DNA of 64,000 bases from Ehretia macrophylla (GCA_037974665.1 CM075775.1:41380152-41444151), one strand, 5' to 3'. Shown: positions 46,376 through 58,412, counted from the stretch's first letter. A program made the numbers and translations. The notes: a model not told the origin generated them from the letters alone.

Positions 46376-46936
46376 ATTTTCATTCTTTTTTGCCCCGTTC
46401 AGCCATGCCAAGATGCTTCATCTGTCACATTTACTTTTTCGAGTCCCACGGTATCTTGGGCAATGCAATTTCGCTTCGCGGAGGGGTTGGGCCCGAAAAC
46501 CGAGGTCATGGGGCCTGTGACATGGTCTTTGTCGCTCCGGTGCCCATAACTTTTGATCCGTAAAGAGTTATGCGGTCTACAGTATTCCGTTAGAAAGCTC
46601 TATGGGAGCTCTACGACGAGGACAACAAGCTTGCTCGGCTATGCCTGTTTTTGGAACACAAAATCGAATGTTTTTATCAGTTTTGGGACATTTTTTCTTC
46701 TTTTTACGTTGTTTTTTCATCCCAGGTCGTTCGTCGTGAGCCGCGAAAAGGCTGACAACCAAACTTGTGGGATATTAGAAGGCCTTACTGCGCGTCGATA
46801 TCATGTCTTGCGAGGATGCTACATTGTTGAGGCAGATGGGTTGTCGATAAGCCCATTGGGCCTTTTGAATGGACCGTCTCTCTGGGCTAGGACTGTGAAC
46901 TGTCAACACATAAGGGATTTGCACCTTCAACATGAC

Positions 46937-47056
46937 GGGTGGAATCATACAAGCACTAATACACCGGATACAATTAGAACTCCGAAGTTAAGCGTGCTTG
47001 GGCGAGAGTAGTACTAGGATGGGTGAGCCCTTGGGAAGTCCTCGTGTTGCACCCCT
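46937..47056 (+). rRNA. 5S rRNA gene copy 31 (diverged)
   Basis: Full length. C6G, G7A, C15A, G25A, C34A, C36A, C39T, C91G, C95T. Bases 40-90 match the consensus. Confidence 0.92.
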
Positions 47057-47203
47057 ATTTTTTTTTTTTTTGCCCTGTTCAGCTATGCCAAGATGCTTCT
47101 TCCGTCATATTTCTTTTCCCGAGTCCCACAACATCATGGGCCAGGCAATTTCGCTCTGGTGCCCATAACTTTTGATCCGTAAGGAGTTATACGGCCCACA
47201 GTA

Positions 47204-47323
47204 TACCGTTGGAAAACTCTATAGGAACTCTACGACGTAGGCAGCAAGCTTGCTCGGTGAGGATACCGTTGGAAAGCTCTCTGGGTGCTCTACGACGGGG
47301 GAAGTAAGGGTGCATAGCTGTGC
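47204..47323 (+). repeat. 60-bp tandem duplication in 5S spacer
   Basis: 47204-47263 and 47264-47323, same boundary (CTCGGTGAGGA) as at 25201 and 34055. Confidence 0.88.
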
Positions 47324-47614
47324 CTATTTTTGGAACCCAAAATCGAACGTTTTCATTAGTTTCGAGCCACTTTTCTTATTTTTATGCTGTTTTTTCATCC
47401 CAGGTCGTTCGTCCTAAGCCGCGAAGAGGCCAACAATCTTACTTGCGGGACATTCAAGGGCCCTACAATGCGTCGATGTCACGTCTTGCGAGGATGCTTC
47501 GTTGTTGAGGCAGATGGGTTGTTGATAAGCCCATTGGGCCTTTTGAATGGTTCGTCTCTCTGGGCTAGGACTGTGAACCATCAACACATATGGGATTTGC
47601 ACCTTCAACATGAC

Positions 47615-47734
47615 AGGTGCGATCATACCAGTACTAATGCACCGGATCCCATCATAACTCCGATGTTAAGCGTGCTTGGGCGAGAGTAGTACTAGGATAG
47701 GTGACCCCCTGGCAAGTCCTCGCGTTATACCCTT
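47615..47734 (+). rRNA. 5S rRNA gene copy 32 (diverged)
   Basis: Full length. G1A, C18T, G41T, A50T, G85A, G99C, T109C, G113A, C114T, C119T. The 3' end ATACCCTT would pair poorly in helix I. Confidence 0.91.
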
Positions 47735-48285
47735 ATTTTCATTTTTTTTTTGCCCCGTTCAGCCATGCCAAGATACTTCTTCCATCACATTTCTTTTCTC
47801 GAGTCCCACGGCATCATAAGCAAGGCAATTATTCTATGCGGAGGGGCTGGGCCTGCAAACCGAAGTCATAGGGCATGTGACGTGGTCTCCGTCACTTCGG
47901 TGCCCATAACTTTTAATCCTTAAGGAGTTATGCGGCCCACAGTGTACCGTTGCAAAGCTTTCCGAGAGTTCCACAACGGGGATAACAAGCCTGCTTGGCT
48001 GTGCTTGTCTTCGGAAACCAAAATCGAACATTCTCTTCAGTTTTGGGACACTTTTTATCTTTTTACGTTGTTTTTTTGTCCTAGGTTGTTTGTCGTGAGC
48101 CGCGAAAAGTCTGACAACCTAACTTGCGGGATATTAGAGGGCCTTACTACGCGTCGATGTCACGTCTTGCGAGGATGCTACGTTGTTGAGGCAGATGGGT
48201 TGTCGATAAGCCCATTAGGCCACCGTCTCTTTGGGCTGGGATTGTGAACCGTCAACACATAAGGGATTTGTACCTTCAACATGAC

Positions 48286-48405
48286 AGGTGCAATCATACC
48301 AGCACTAATACACCGGATCCCATCAGAACTCCGAAGTTAAGCGTACTTGGGCGAGAGTAGTACTAGGATGGGTGAGCCCTTGGGAAGTCCTCGTGTTGCA
48401 CCCCT
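48286..48405 (+). rRNA. 5S rRNA gene copy 33 (well preserved)
   Basis: Full length with only G1A, G7A, G25A, G60A, C91G and C95T. Confidence 0.92.
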
Positions 48406-48613
48406 ATTTTCATTTTTTTTGCCCCATTCAGCCATGCCAAGATGCATCATCCATCACATTTCTTTCCCCGAGTCCCACGACATCTTGGGCAAGGCAATTT
48501 CATTTCGCGCAGGAGCTGGGCCAGCAAACCAAGGTCATGGGGCCTGTGACATGGTCTCCGTCGCACTGATGCCTATAACTTTTGATCCGTAAGAAGTTAT
48601 GCGGCCCACAGTA

Positions 48614-48733
48614 TACCGTTGGAAAGATCTCCAGGAACTCTACGATGTAGGCAGCAAGCTTGCTCGACGAGGATACTGTTGGAAAACTCTCCGGGAACTC
48701 TACGACGGGGGCAGCAAGGCTCCATAGCTGTGC
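48614..48733 (+). repeat. 60-bp tandem duplication in 5S spacer
   Basis: 48614-48673 and 48674-48733, fourth occurrence of this duplication, two units after the one at 47204. Confidence 0.88.
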
Positions 48734-49024
48734 CTATTTTTGGAATCCAAAATTGAACGTTTTCCTTAGTTTCGAGCCACTATTGTTGTTTTTACGCTGT
48801 TTTCTCATCTCGAGTCGTTCGTCGTGAGCTGCGAAAAGGCCGACAATCTTACTTGCATGACATTAGTAGGCCCTACAATATGTCGATATCACGTCTTTCG
48901 AGGATGCTGCGTTGTTGAGGCAAATGGGTTGTCGATAAGCCCATTGGGCCTTTTGAATAGGTCATCTCTCTGGGCTGGGACTATGAACAATCAACACATA
49001 AGGGATTTGCACCTTCAACATGAC

Positions 49025-49144
49025 TGGTGCGATCATACCAGTACTAATGCACTGAATCCCATCAGAACTCCGAAGTTAAGCGCGCTTAGGCGAGAGTAGT
49101 ACTAGAATGGGTGACCCCTTGGCAAGTCCTCATGTTGCACCCCT
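49025..49144 (+). rRNA. 5S rRNA gene copy 34 (diverged)
   Basis: Full length. G1T, C18T, C29T, G31A, T59C, G64A, G82A, C95T, G99C, G108A. Confidence 0.92.
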
Positions 49145-49705
49145 ATTTTCATTTTTTCTTTGCCCCGTTCAGCCATGCCAAGATGCTTCATCCATCACAT
49201 TTCTTTTCTTGAGTCCCACGGCATCATAGGCAAGGCAATTTCTTTTCGCGGAGGGGCTGCGCCTGCAAACCGAGGTCATGGGGCCTGTGACATGGTCTCC
49301 ATCGCTCCGGTGCCCATAACTTTTGATTCATAAGAAGTTATGCGGCCCACAGTATACCGTTGGAAAGTTTTCTGAGAGCACTACAACGTGGATAACAAGC
49401 CTGCTTGGTTGTGCTTGTCTTTGGAAACCAAAATTGAACGTTTTTATCAGTTTTGTAACACTTTTTATCATTTCACGTTATTTTTTCATCCTAGGTTATT
49501 CGTCGTGAGCCGCGAAAAGGCTGATAGCCTAACTTGCGGGATATCAGAAGGGCTTACTACGCGTCGATATCACGTCTTGCGAACATGCTACGTTGTTGAG
49601 GCAGATGGGTTGTCGATAAGCCTATTGGGCCTTTTGAATGGGCCGTCTCTTTGGGTTGGGACTGTGAACTGTCAACACATAAGGGATTTACACCTTCAAC
49701 ATGAC

Positions 49706-49825
49706 GGGTGCAACCATACCAGCACTAATACACCGGATCCTATCAGAACTCCAAAGTTAAGTGTGCTTGGGCGAGAGTAGTACTAGGATGGGTTAGCCCC
49801 TGGGAAGTCCTCGTGTTGCACCCCT
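49706..49825 (+). rRNA. 5S rRNA gene copy 35 (diverged)
   Basis: Full length. G7A, T9C, G25A, C36T, G48A, C57T, G89T, C91G. Confidence 0.92.
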
Positions 49826-50385
49826 ATTTTCAATTTTTTTTGCCCCATTCAGCCCTGCCAAGATGCTTCATCCATCACATTTCTTTTCTCAAGTCCCACG
49901 ACATCCTGCGCAAGGCAATTTCGCTTCGTGGAACGGTTGGGCCCTCAAACCAAGGGCATGGGGCCTGTGACCTGGTCTCTGTCACTCCGGTGCCCATAAC
50001 TTTTGATCCGTAACGAGTTATGCGGCCCACAGTATACCGTTGAAAAGCATTCCAAGAACTCTACGACGTGGGCAGCAAGCTTGCTCGGCCATGGCTGTTT
50101 TTGGGACCCAAAATTGAACATTTTCATCAGTTTTGGAAAACTTCTCTTCTTTTTATGCAGTTTTCTAGTCCCGTGTCGTGCGTCGTTAGCCGCAAAAAGG
50201 CCGACAACCTAACTTGAGGGACATTAGAGGGCCCTACAATGCATCGATATCATGTCTTGCGAGGATGCTACGTTGTTGAGCCAGATGGATTGTCGATAAG
50301 CCTATTGGGACTTTTAAATTGGCCGTCTCTCTGGGCTAGGACTGTGAACCATCAACATATAAGGGATTTGCACCATTAACATCAC

Positions 50386-50452
50386 GGGTGTGCTTGGGCG
50401 AGAGTAGTAATAGGATGGGTGACCCCCTGGGAAGTCCTCGTGTTGCACCCCT
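50386..50452 (+). pseudogene. 5S rRNA copy 36 with 53-bp internal deletion
   Basis: 67 bp: GGGTG is joined directly to TGCTTGGGCG, removing bases 6-58 and most of the A box. Overlap of TG at the junction fits a microhomology deletion. Confidence 0.93.
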
Positions 50453-51011
50453 ATTTTTTTTTTTTTTGCCCCGTTCAGCCATGCCAAGATGCTTCATCCA
50501 TCATATTTCTTTTCTCGTGTCCCACGGCATCATGGGCAAGGCAATTTCGCTTCGCGGAGGGGTTGGGCCTGCAAACTGAGGTCATGGGGCATGTGACCTA
50601 GTCTCTGTCGCTTTGGTGCCCATAACTTTTTATCCGTAAGGAGTTATGCGGCCCACAGTACAACGTTGGAAAGCTTTCCAGGAGCTCTACAACGGGAGCT
50701 GTGAGGCTGCACGATTGTGCCTATTTTTGGAACCCAAAATCGAACGTTATCATCAGTTTCAGGCCACTTTTCATATTTTTACCCTATTTTTTCATCCTGG
50801 GTCGTTCATCGTGATCCGCAAAAAGGCCGACAACCTAACTTGCGGTACATTAAAGGGCCCTACAATGCATTAATATCACGCCTTACAAGGATGTTGCGTT
50901 GTTGAGGCAAATGGGTTGTCGATAAGCCTATTGGGCCTTTTGAATGGGCCGTCTCTCTGGGCTGGGACTGTGAACCGTCAACATACAAGGACTTTGCACC
51001 TTCAACATGAT

Positions 51012-51131
51012 GGGTGCGAACATACCAGTACTAATGCACCGGATCCCATCAGAACTCCGAAGTTAAGCGTGCTTGGGCGAGAGTAGTAGTAGAACGGGTA
51101 ACCCCCTGGGAAGTCCTCGTGTTGTACCCCT
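51012..51131 (+). rRNA. 5S rRNA gene copy 37 (diverged)
   Basis: Full length. T9A, C18T, C78G, G82A, T84C, G89A, C114T. Bases 19-77 match the consensus, but the C box start is altered. Confidence 0.92.
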
Positions 51132-51691
51132 ATTTTCATTTTTTCTTGCCCCGTTCAGCCATGCCAAGTTGCCTCATCCGTCACATTTCGTTTCTCAAGT
51201 CCCATGGCATCTTAGTCAAGGCAATTTTGCTTCTCGTAGGGGTTGGGCCCGAAAACCAAGGTCATGGGGCCTGTGATTTGGTCTCCGTTACTCTGGTGTC
51301 CATAACTTTTGATTTGTAAGGACTTATACGGCACACAATATACCGTTGGAAAGTTCTTCGGGAGGTCTACGACAAGGGCAGCTAGCCGGCTCGGTTGTGC
51401 CTATTTTCAGAATCCAAAATCGAACGTTTTTATCATTTTTAGGCCACTATTCTTCTTTCTACGCTGTTTTTGCATCCCTCGTCGTTCGTCGTGAGTTGCA
51501 AAAAGGTCGACAACCTTACTTGCGGGACATTAGAGGGCCCTACTGCGCGTCGATATCAGGTCTTGCGAGGATGCTGCATTGTTGAGACAGATGGGTTATC
51601 GATAAGCCGATTTGGCCTTTTGAATTGGACGTCTCTCTAGGCTGGGATTGTGAACCGTCAACATATAAGGGCTTTGCACCCTCAACAAGAC

Positions 51692-51811
51692 GGGTGCGAT
51701 CATACCAGCACTAATGCACCGGATCCTATCAGAACTCCGAAATTAAGCGTGCTTCGGCGAGAGTAGTACTACGATGGGTGACCCTTTGGGAAGTCCTCGT
51801 GTTGTACCCCT
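51692..51811 (+). rRNA. 5S rRNA gene copy 38 (diverged)
   Basis: Full length. C36T, G51A, G64C, G81C, C94T, C95T, C114T. The first 35 bases match the consensus. Confidence 0.92.
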
Positions 51812-52370
51812 ATTTTCATTTTTTCTTGCCCCGTTCAACCATGGCAAGATGCTTCATCCATCACATTTCTTTTCTCGAGTCACACGACATCTTGGGCAAG
51901 GCAATTTCACTTTAAGGAGGGGCTGGGCTTGAAAACCGAGGTCATGGGGCCTGTGACCTGGTCTCTGTGACTCCGATGCCCATAACTTTTGATCCGTAAG
52001 GAGTTATGTGGCCTACAGTATACTGATGGAAAACTCTCCAAGAGCTCTACAACCTGGGCAGCAAGCTTGCTTGGCTGTGCCTGTTATCATAACACAAAAT
52101 CGAACGTTTTCATCAGTTTCGGGCCACTTTTTTTCTTTTTACTCTATTTTTTCATCCTTGGTATTTCGTCGTTAGCCGAAAAAAGCCCGACAAGCTAACT
52201 TGCCGGACATTAGAGGTCCCTACAATGCATCGATATTACGTCTTGCGAGGAAGCTACATTATTGAGGAAGATGGGTTGTCGATAAGCCCATTGGGCCTTT
52301 TGTATGGGTCATCTCTCTGGGCTGGGACTGTGAACCGTCAACACATAAGGATTTCCACCTTCAACATGAC

Positions 52371-52490
52371 GGGTGCGATCATACTAGCACTAATGCACCG
52401 GATTCCATAAGAACTCCGAAGTTAAGAGTGCTTGGGCGAGAGTAGTACTAGGAAGGGTGACCCCCAGGGAAGTCCTCATGTTGCACCCCT
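52371..52490 (+). rRNA. 5S rRNA gene copy 39 (diverged)
   Basis: Full length. C15T, C34T, C39A, C57A, T84A, T96A, G108A. Its unit has the TTGCCGGACATTAGAGG spacer that marks the start of the third higher-order block. Confidence 0.92.
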
Positions 52491-53050
52491 ATTTTCATTT
52501 TTTTTGCCCTATTCAGCCATGCCAAGATACTTCATCCGTCACATTTCTTTTCTCGAGTCCCACGGCATCTTGGGCAAGGCAATTGCGCTTCACGGATTGG
52601 CTGGGCCCGCAAACCGAGGTGACAAGGCGTATGACCTAGTCTTCGTCGCTCTGGTGCCCATAACTTTTGATCCATAAGGAGTTATACGGCTCACAGTATT
52701 CCATTGAAAATCTCTCCGAGAGCTCTACGACGGAGGCAGCAAACCTGCTCGGCTGTGCCTATTGTTTAGAACCCAAAATCCAACGTTTTCATCAGTTTCG
52801 GGCCACTTTTCTTCTTTTCAATCTATTTTTTCATCCCGGGTCATTCGTCGTGAGTCGCTAAAAGGCCAACAACCTAACTTGCTGGACATTAGAGGGCCCT
52901 ACTACGCGTCGATATCACGTCTTGCTAGGATGCTGCGTTGTTGAGGTAGATGGGTTGTCGATAAGCTGATTTGGATTTTTGAATGAGATGCCTGTCTAGG
53001 CTGGGACTGTGAACTGTCAACACATAAGGGCTTTGTACCCTCAACAAGAC

Positions 53051-53170
53051 GGGTGTGATCATACCAGCACTAATGCACCGGATCCCATCAGAAACCCGAA
53101 ATTAAGCGTGCTGGGGCGAGAGTAGTACTAGGTTGGGTGACCCCCTGGGAAGTCCTCGTGTTGTACCCCT
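53051..53170 (+). rRNA. 5S rRNA gene copy 40 (diverged)
   Basis: Full length. C6T, C44A, T45C, G51A, T63G, A83T, C114T. Confidence 0.92.
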
Positions 53171-53730
53171 ATTTTAATTTTTTCTTGCCCCATTCATGTA
53201 TGCCAAGATGTTTCATCCATCACATTTCTTTTCTCGAGTCCCACGGCATCTTAGGAAAGGCAATTTCGTTTTGCAGAGAGGCTGGGCCACCAAACTGAGG
53301 TCATGGGGCCTATGACCTAGTCTCCGTCGCTTCGGTGCCCAAAACTTTTGATCCTTAAGGAGTTATGCGGCACAAAGTATACTGTTGGAAAGCTCTAAGA
53401 GAGCTCTACGACGGGGGCACCTAGCCTATTAGGCTGTGCCTATTTTCGGAACCCAAAATCGAACGTTTTCATCAAGTTTGGTCCACTTTTCTTCTTTTTA
53501 CGCTGTTTTTTCATCCTGGGCCATTCGTTGTGAGCCTGGAAAAGGCCGACTACCTAACTTGCGGGACAATAGAGGGCTCTACTACGTGTCGATATCACGT
53601 CTTGCTAGGATGCTGTGTTGTTGAGGCAGATGGGTTGTCGATAAGCCTATTTGGCCTTTTGAATAGAACGTCTGTCTTGGCTGGGATTGTGAGCCATCAA
53701 CACAAAAGGGCTTTGCACCCTCAACATGAT

Positions 53731-53849
53731 GGGTGCGATCATACCAGCACTAATGCACCAGATCCCATCAAAACTCCAAAATTAAGCGTGCTTGGGCGAG
53801 AGTAGTACTAGGATGGCTGACCCGTAAGAATTCCTTGTGTTGCACACCT
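53731..53849 (+). rRNA. 5S rRNA gene copy 41 (diverged, 1 bp short)
   Basis: 119 bp. The C box reads GGCTGACCCGTAAGAATTCC, with G87C as in copy 19 and one base lost. G30A, G41A, G48A, G51A also present. Confidence 0.9.
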
Positions 53850-54410
53850 ATTTTCATTTTTTCTTGCTCCATTTAGCCTTGCCAAGATGTTTCATCCATC
53901 ACATTTCTTTTCTCAAGTCCTACGGCATCTTAGGCAAGGCAATTTCACTTCGCGGAGGAGCTGGGGCTGAAACTATGGTCATGGGGCCTGTGACCTAGTC
54001 TCCGTCGCTCCGGTGCCCATAACTTTTGATCCGTAAGGACTTATGCGGCCCACAGTATACCGTAGGGAAGCTCCTTGGGAGCTCTACGACAGGGGTAGCT
54101 ACGCTGCTCAGCTGTGCCTATTTTTGAAAATGAAAATTGAATGTTTTCATCAGTTTCGAGCCACTTTTCTTCTATTTACGCTATTTTTTTTCATCTCGGG
54201 TCATTCGTCGTGAGCCGCGAAAAGGCCGACAACCTTACTTGCGGGACATTAGAGGGCCTTAGTATGCGTCGATATCACGTCTTTCAAGGATGCTGCGTTG
54301 TTGAGGTAGATAGGTTATCGATAAGCCCATTTGGCCATTCGAATAGGACGTCTCTCTAGGCTAGGATTGTGAACCGTCAACACATAAGGGCTTTACTCCC
54401 TCAACATGAC

Positions 54411-54530
54411 GAGTGCGATCATACCAGCATTAATGCAACGGATCCCATCAGAACTCCGAAGTTAAGCATGCTTGGGCAAGAGTTGTACAAGGATGGGTGA
54501 CCCCTTGGGAAGTCCTCGTGTTGCACCCTT
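54411..54530 (+). rRNA. 5S rRNA gene copy 42 (diverged)
   Basis: Full length. G2A, C20T, C28A, G58A, G68A, A74T, T79A, C95T, C119T. Confidence 0.92.
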
Positions 54531-55087
54531 ATTTTCATTTTTTTCCCTGTTCATCAATGCCAAGATGCTTCATCCATTACATTTTTTTTCTCGAGTCCCA
54601 CGACATCTTGGGCAAGGCAATTTTGCTTCACGGATTGGCTGGGCCTGCAAACCGAGGTGATGGGGCCTGTGACCTGGTCTCCGTCGCTCTGGTGCCCATA
54701 ACTTTTGATCTGTAAGGACTTATGCAGCCTACAGTATACTGTTAGAAAGTTCTCCGAGAGCTCTATGACGGGAGCAGCAACCCTGCTAGGCTGTGCGTGT
54801 TTTCGAAACCCAAAATCAAACGTTTTCATCAGTTTCGGGCCGCTTTTCTTCTTTTTAATTTATTTTTTCATCCCGGGTCATTCGTCGTGAGCCGTGAAAA
54901 GGACAACAACCAAAATTGCGGGATATTAGAGGGCCTTACTACTCGTCGATATCACGTCATGCAAGGATGCTGCGTTGTTGAGGCAGATGGGTTGTCAATA
55001 AACCCATTTGGCTTTTTGAATGGGACGTCTCTCTAGGCTGGGACTGTGAACCGTCAACACATAAGGGCTTTCCACCCTCCACATTAC

Positions 55088-55207
55088 GTGTGCGATCATA
55101 CCAGCACTAATGCACCGGATCCCATTAGAACTCCGAAATTAAGCGTGCTTGGGCGAGAGTAGTACTAGGATGGTTGACCCCCTAGGAAATGCTTGTGTTG
55201 CACCCCT
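55088..55207 (+). rRNA. 5S rRNA gene copy 43 (diverged)
   Basis: Full length. G2T, C39T, G51A, G87T, G97A, G102A, C104G, C107T. The usual terminator and spacer start after it are replaced by a displaced piece (55208-55242). Confidence 0.92.
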
Positions 55208-55242
55208 ATTCTCTAGGCTGGGACTGTGAACCGTCAACACAT
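55208..55242 (+). other. Displaced spacer fragment after copy 43
   Basis: ATTCTCTAGGCTGGGACTGTGAACC... normally lies about 40 bp before a 5S gene. Here it follows one directly and replaces the T-run and the CATGCCAAGATG part of the spacer, removing the pol III terminator. Confidence 0.8.
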
Positions 55243-55694
55243 TTATTTTTTTGAGTCCCACGACATCTTAGGCAAGGCAATTTTGCTTCGCAGAGGAGTT
55301 GGGCCCGCAAACCGAGGTCATGTGGCCTATGACCTAGTCTCCGTCATTTCGGTGCCTATAACTTTTGTTCTGCAAGGAGTTATACGGCCCACAATATACC
55401 GTTAGAAAGCTCTCCGTGAGCTCTACGATGGGGCAATAAGCTTGCTCGGCTGTGTTTGTTTTCGGAACCCAAAATCGAACATTTTCATCAATCTCAGGCC
55501 ACTTTTCATCTTTTTACGCTATTTTTCATCCCTGGTCGTTCGTCGTGAGCCTCGAAAAGGCCGACAACCTAACTTGCGGGACATTAGAGGCAGATGGGTT
55601 GTCGATAAGCCCATTTGGCATTTTGAATGGGACGTCTCTCTGGGTTGGGACTGTGAACCGTCAACACATAAGGGCTTTGCACCCTCAACATGAT

Positions 55695-55814
55695 GGGTGC
55701 TATCATACCAGGATTAATGCACCGGATCCCATCAGAAGTCTAAAATTAAGCGTGCTTGGGAGAGAGTAGAACTAGGATGGATGACCCCCAGGGAAGTCCT
55801 CGTGTTGCACCCCT
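55695..55814 (+). rRNA. 5S rRNA gene copy 44 (diverged)
   Basis: Full length. G7T, C18G, C20T, C44G, C47T, G48A, G51A, C67A, T76A, G87A, T96A. Preceded by the 51-bp spacer deletion, as are copies 8 and 27. Confidence 0.92.
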
Positions 55815-56373
55815 ACATTCATTTTTTTTGCCTTGTTTAGCCAGGCCAAGATGCTTCATCCGTCATATTTCTTTTTCCGATTCCTACTGCATCTAGGGCA
55901 AGGCAATTTCACTTCGCGGAGCGGTTGGGCCCGCAAACCGAGGTCATGGGGCTTGTGACCTAGTCTCCGTTGCTCTGGTGCCCATAACTTTTGATCCGTA
56001 ATGGGTTATGTGGACCACAGTATATCGTTGGAAAGCTCTCCAGGAGCTCTACGACGTGGGCAACATGTTTACTTGGATGTGCCAGTTTTTGAAACCCAAA
56101 ATCGAACGTTTTCATCAATTTCAGGCCACTTTTCTTCTTTTTACGTTGTTCTTTCATCCCGGGTCTTTTGTCGTGAGCCGTGAAAAGGCCGACAACCTAA
56201 CTTGTGGGATAATAGAGGGCCTTACTACATGTCAATATCACGTCTTGTGAGGATGCTGCATTGTTGAGGCATATGGGTTGTCGATTAGCCCTTTTAGCCT
56301 TTTCAATGGGACGTCTCTCGAGGCTGGGACTGTGAACCGTCAACACATAAGGGCTTTGCACCCTCAACATGAC

Positions 56374-56492
56374 TGGTGAGATCATACAACACTAATGCAC
56401 TTGATCCCATCAGAACTCCGAAATTGAGCATGCTTGGGCGAGAGTAGTACTAGGATGGGTGACCCCCTGGGAAGTCCTCGTGTTGCACCCCT
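56374..56492 (+). rRNA. 5S rRNA gene copy 45 (1-bp deletion)
   Basis: 119 bp. One base is missing in ATCATACAACAC. G1T, C6A, C29T, G30T, G51A, A54G, G58A. Paralogue of copies 9 and 28 (GCACTTGATCCC); its C box is consensus and uninterrupted. Confidence 0.91.
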
Positions 56493-57052
56493 ATTTTCAT
56501 TTTTTCTTGCCGCGTTCATCCATACCAAGTTGCTTCATCCATCACTATTTTTTTCTCGAGTCCCACGGCATCTTAGGCAAGGTAATTTCCCTTCGTAGAG
56601 GGGCTGGGCCCACAAACCGAGGTTATAGGGCCGGTGACCTGATTTTTGTCACTCCGGTGCCAATAAGTTTTGATTTGTAAGGAGTTATGCATCCCATAGT
56701 ATACCGTTGGAAAGCACTCCGAGAGCTCTACGACAATGATAGCAGGCCTGCTAGGATGTGCCTATTTTTATAACCCAAATTCAAATGTTTTGATCAGTTT
56801 TGGGCCACTTTTCTTCTTTTTACGCTGTTTATTCATCCTGGGTTGTTCCTCGTGAGCCGCGAAAAGGTAGACTACCTATCTTGCAGGACATTAGAGGGCC
56901 CTACTATGCGTCGATATCATGTCTTGCGAGGATGCAGCGTTGTTGAGGCAGATAGGTTGTCGATAAGCCCATTGGGCCTTTTGAATGGGTCGTCTCTCAA
57001 GGCTGGGACTGTGAACCGTCAATACTTAAGGGCTTTGTACCCTCAACATGAC

Positions 57053-57100
57053 GGGTGCGATCATACCAGCACTAATGCACCAGATCCCATCAGAACTCCG
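57053..57100 (+). pseudogene. 5S rRNA 5' fragment (copy 46)
   Basis: Bases 1-48, ending AGAACTCCG, joined to CGTCCCATGACATCTT of the spacer. A microhomology at CG or TCC could have driven this deletion of about 160 bp. Confidence 0.92.
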
Positions 57101-57593
57101 CGTCCCATGACATCTTGGGCAAGGAAATTTCGCTTTGCGGAGAGGCTGCGCCCTCAAACCGAGGTCATGGGGCCTGTGACCTGGTCTCTGTCGCTCTGGT
57201 GCTTATAACTTTTGATCTGTAAGGAGTTATGTGGCCCACAGTACATCGCTGGAAAGCTCTCCGGGAGCTCTAAGACGAGGGCAGCAAGCCTGCTAGGCTG
57301 TGCCTATTTTAGGAACCAAAATTGAACGTTTTCATCAGTTTCAGGCCACTTTTCTTCTTTTTACATTGTTTTTTCTTCCCGGGTCATTCGTGGTGAGCCG
57401 CGAAAAGGTAGACAACCTAACTTGCGGGACATTAGGGGGCCCTATTGCGAGTTGATATCACGTCTTGCGAGGATGACACAATGTTGAGGTAGATGGGTTG
57501 TCAATAAGCCCATTGGGCCTTTTGATTAGGCCGTCTCTCAGGGTTGGGACTGTGAATAGTCAACACATGAGGGCTTTGCACCCTAAACATGAC

Positions 57594-57713
57594 GGGTGTG
57601 ATCATACCAGCACTAATGCACCGGATCCCATCAAAACTCCTAAGTTAAGCGTGCTTGGGCAAGATTAGTACTAGGATTGGTAACCCCCTACGAAGTCCTC
57701 ATGTTGCACCCCG
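57594..57713 (+). rRNA. 5S rRNA gene copy 47 (diverged)
   Basis: Full length. C6T, G41A, G48T, G68A, G72T, G85T, G89A, G97A, G98C, G108A, T120G. Confidence 0.92.
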
Positions 57714-58196
57714 ATTTTCATATTTTTTTGCTCCATTCAGCCATGCCAAGATGCTTCATCCGTCAGATTTCTTTTATCGAGTCCCACAGAATCTTGGGCA
57801 AGGATTCTTTACTTCGCGGAGGGGTTTAGCGCGTAAACCGAGGTCATAGGGCTTGTTACATGATATCCGTCGCTCCAGTGCCCATAACTTTTTATTCGTA
57901 AGGTATTATATGGGCCACAGTATACCGTTGGAAATCTCTCTGGGAGCTCTACGACGAGGGCAGCAAGGCTCCATAGTTGTGCCTATTTTTGGAACACAAA
58001 ATTAAACATTTTCATTAGTTTCGGGCCACTTTTCTTGTTTTTACATTGTTTTCTCATCCCGGGATGTTCGTCGTGAGCCGCAAAAAGGCAGATAATCTTA
58101 CTTGCGGGACATTAGCAGGCCCTACAATACGTCGATATCACGTCTTGCGAGGATGCTGCGTTGTTGAGGCAGATGGGTTGTCGATAAGCCCATTAG

Positions 58197-58281
58197 GACT
58201 GTGAACCATCAACACATAAGGGATTTGCACCGTCTCTCTAGGCTGGGACTGTGAACCATCAACACATAAGGGATTTGCACC
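58197..58281 (+). repeat. Local duplication of the pre-5S flank
   Basis: GGACTGTGAACCATCAACAC...GGATTTGCACC occurs twice (about 58197-58231 and 58245-58281), with the region between GCCCATT and the first copy lost. Copy 48 therefore has two upstream-element regions in tandem. Confidence 0.85.
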
Positions 58282-58292
58282 TTCAACATGAC

Positions 58293-58412
58293 GGGTGCGA
58301 TCATACCAATACTAATGCATAGAATCCCATCAGAACTCCGAAGTTAAGCGTGCTTGGGCAAGAGTAGTACTAGGATGGGTGACCCCCTGGTAAGTCCTTG
58401 TGTTGCACCCAT
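58293..58412 (+). rRNA. 5S rRNA gene copy 48 (diverged)
   Basis: Full length. G17A, C18T, C28T, C29A, G31A, G68A, G99T, C107T, C119A. Confidence 0.92.
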
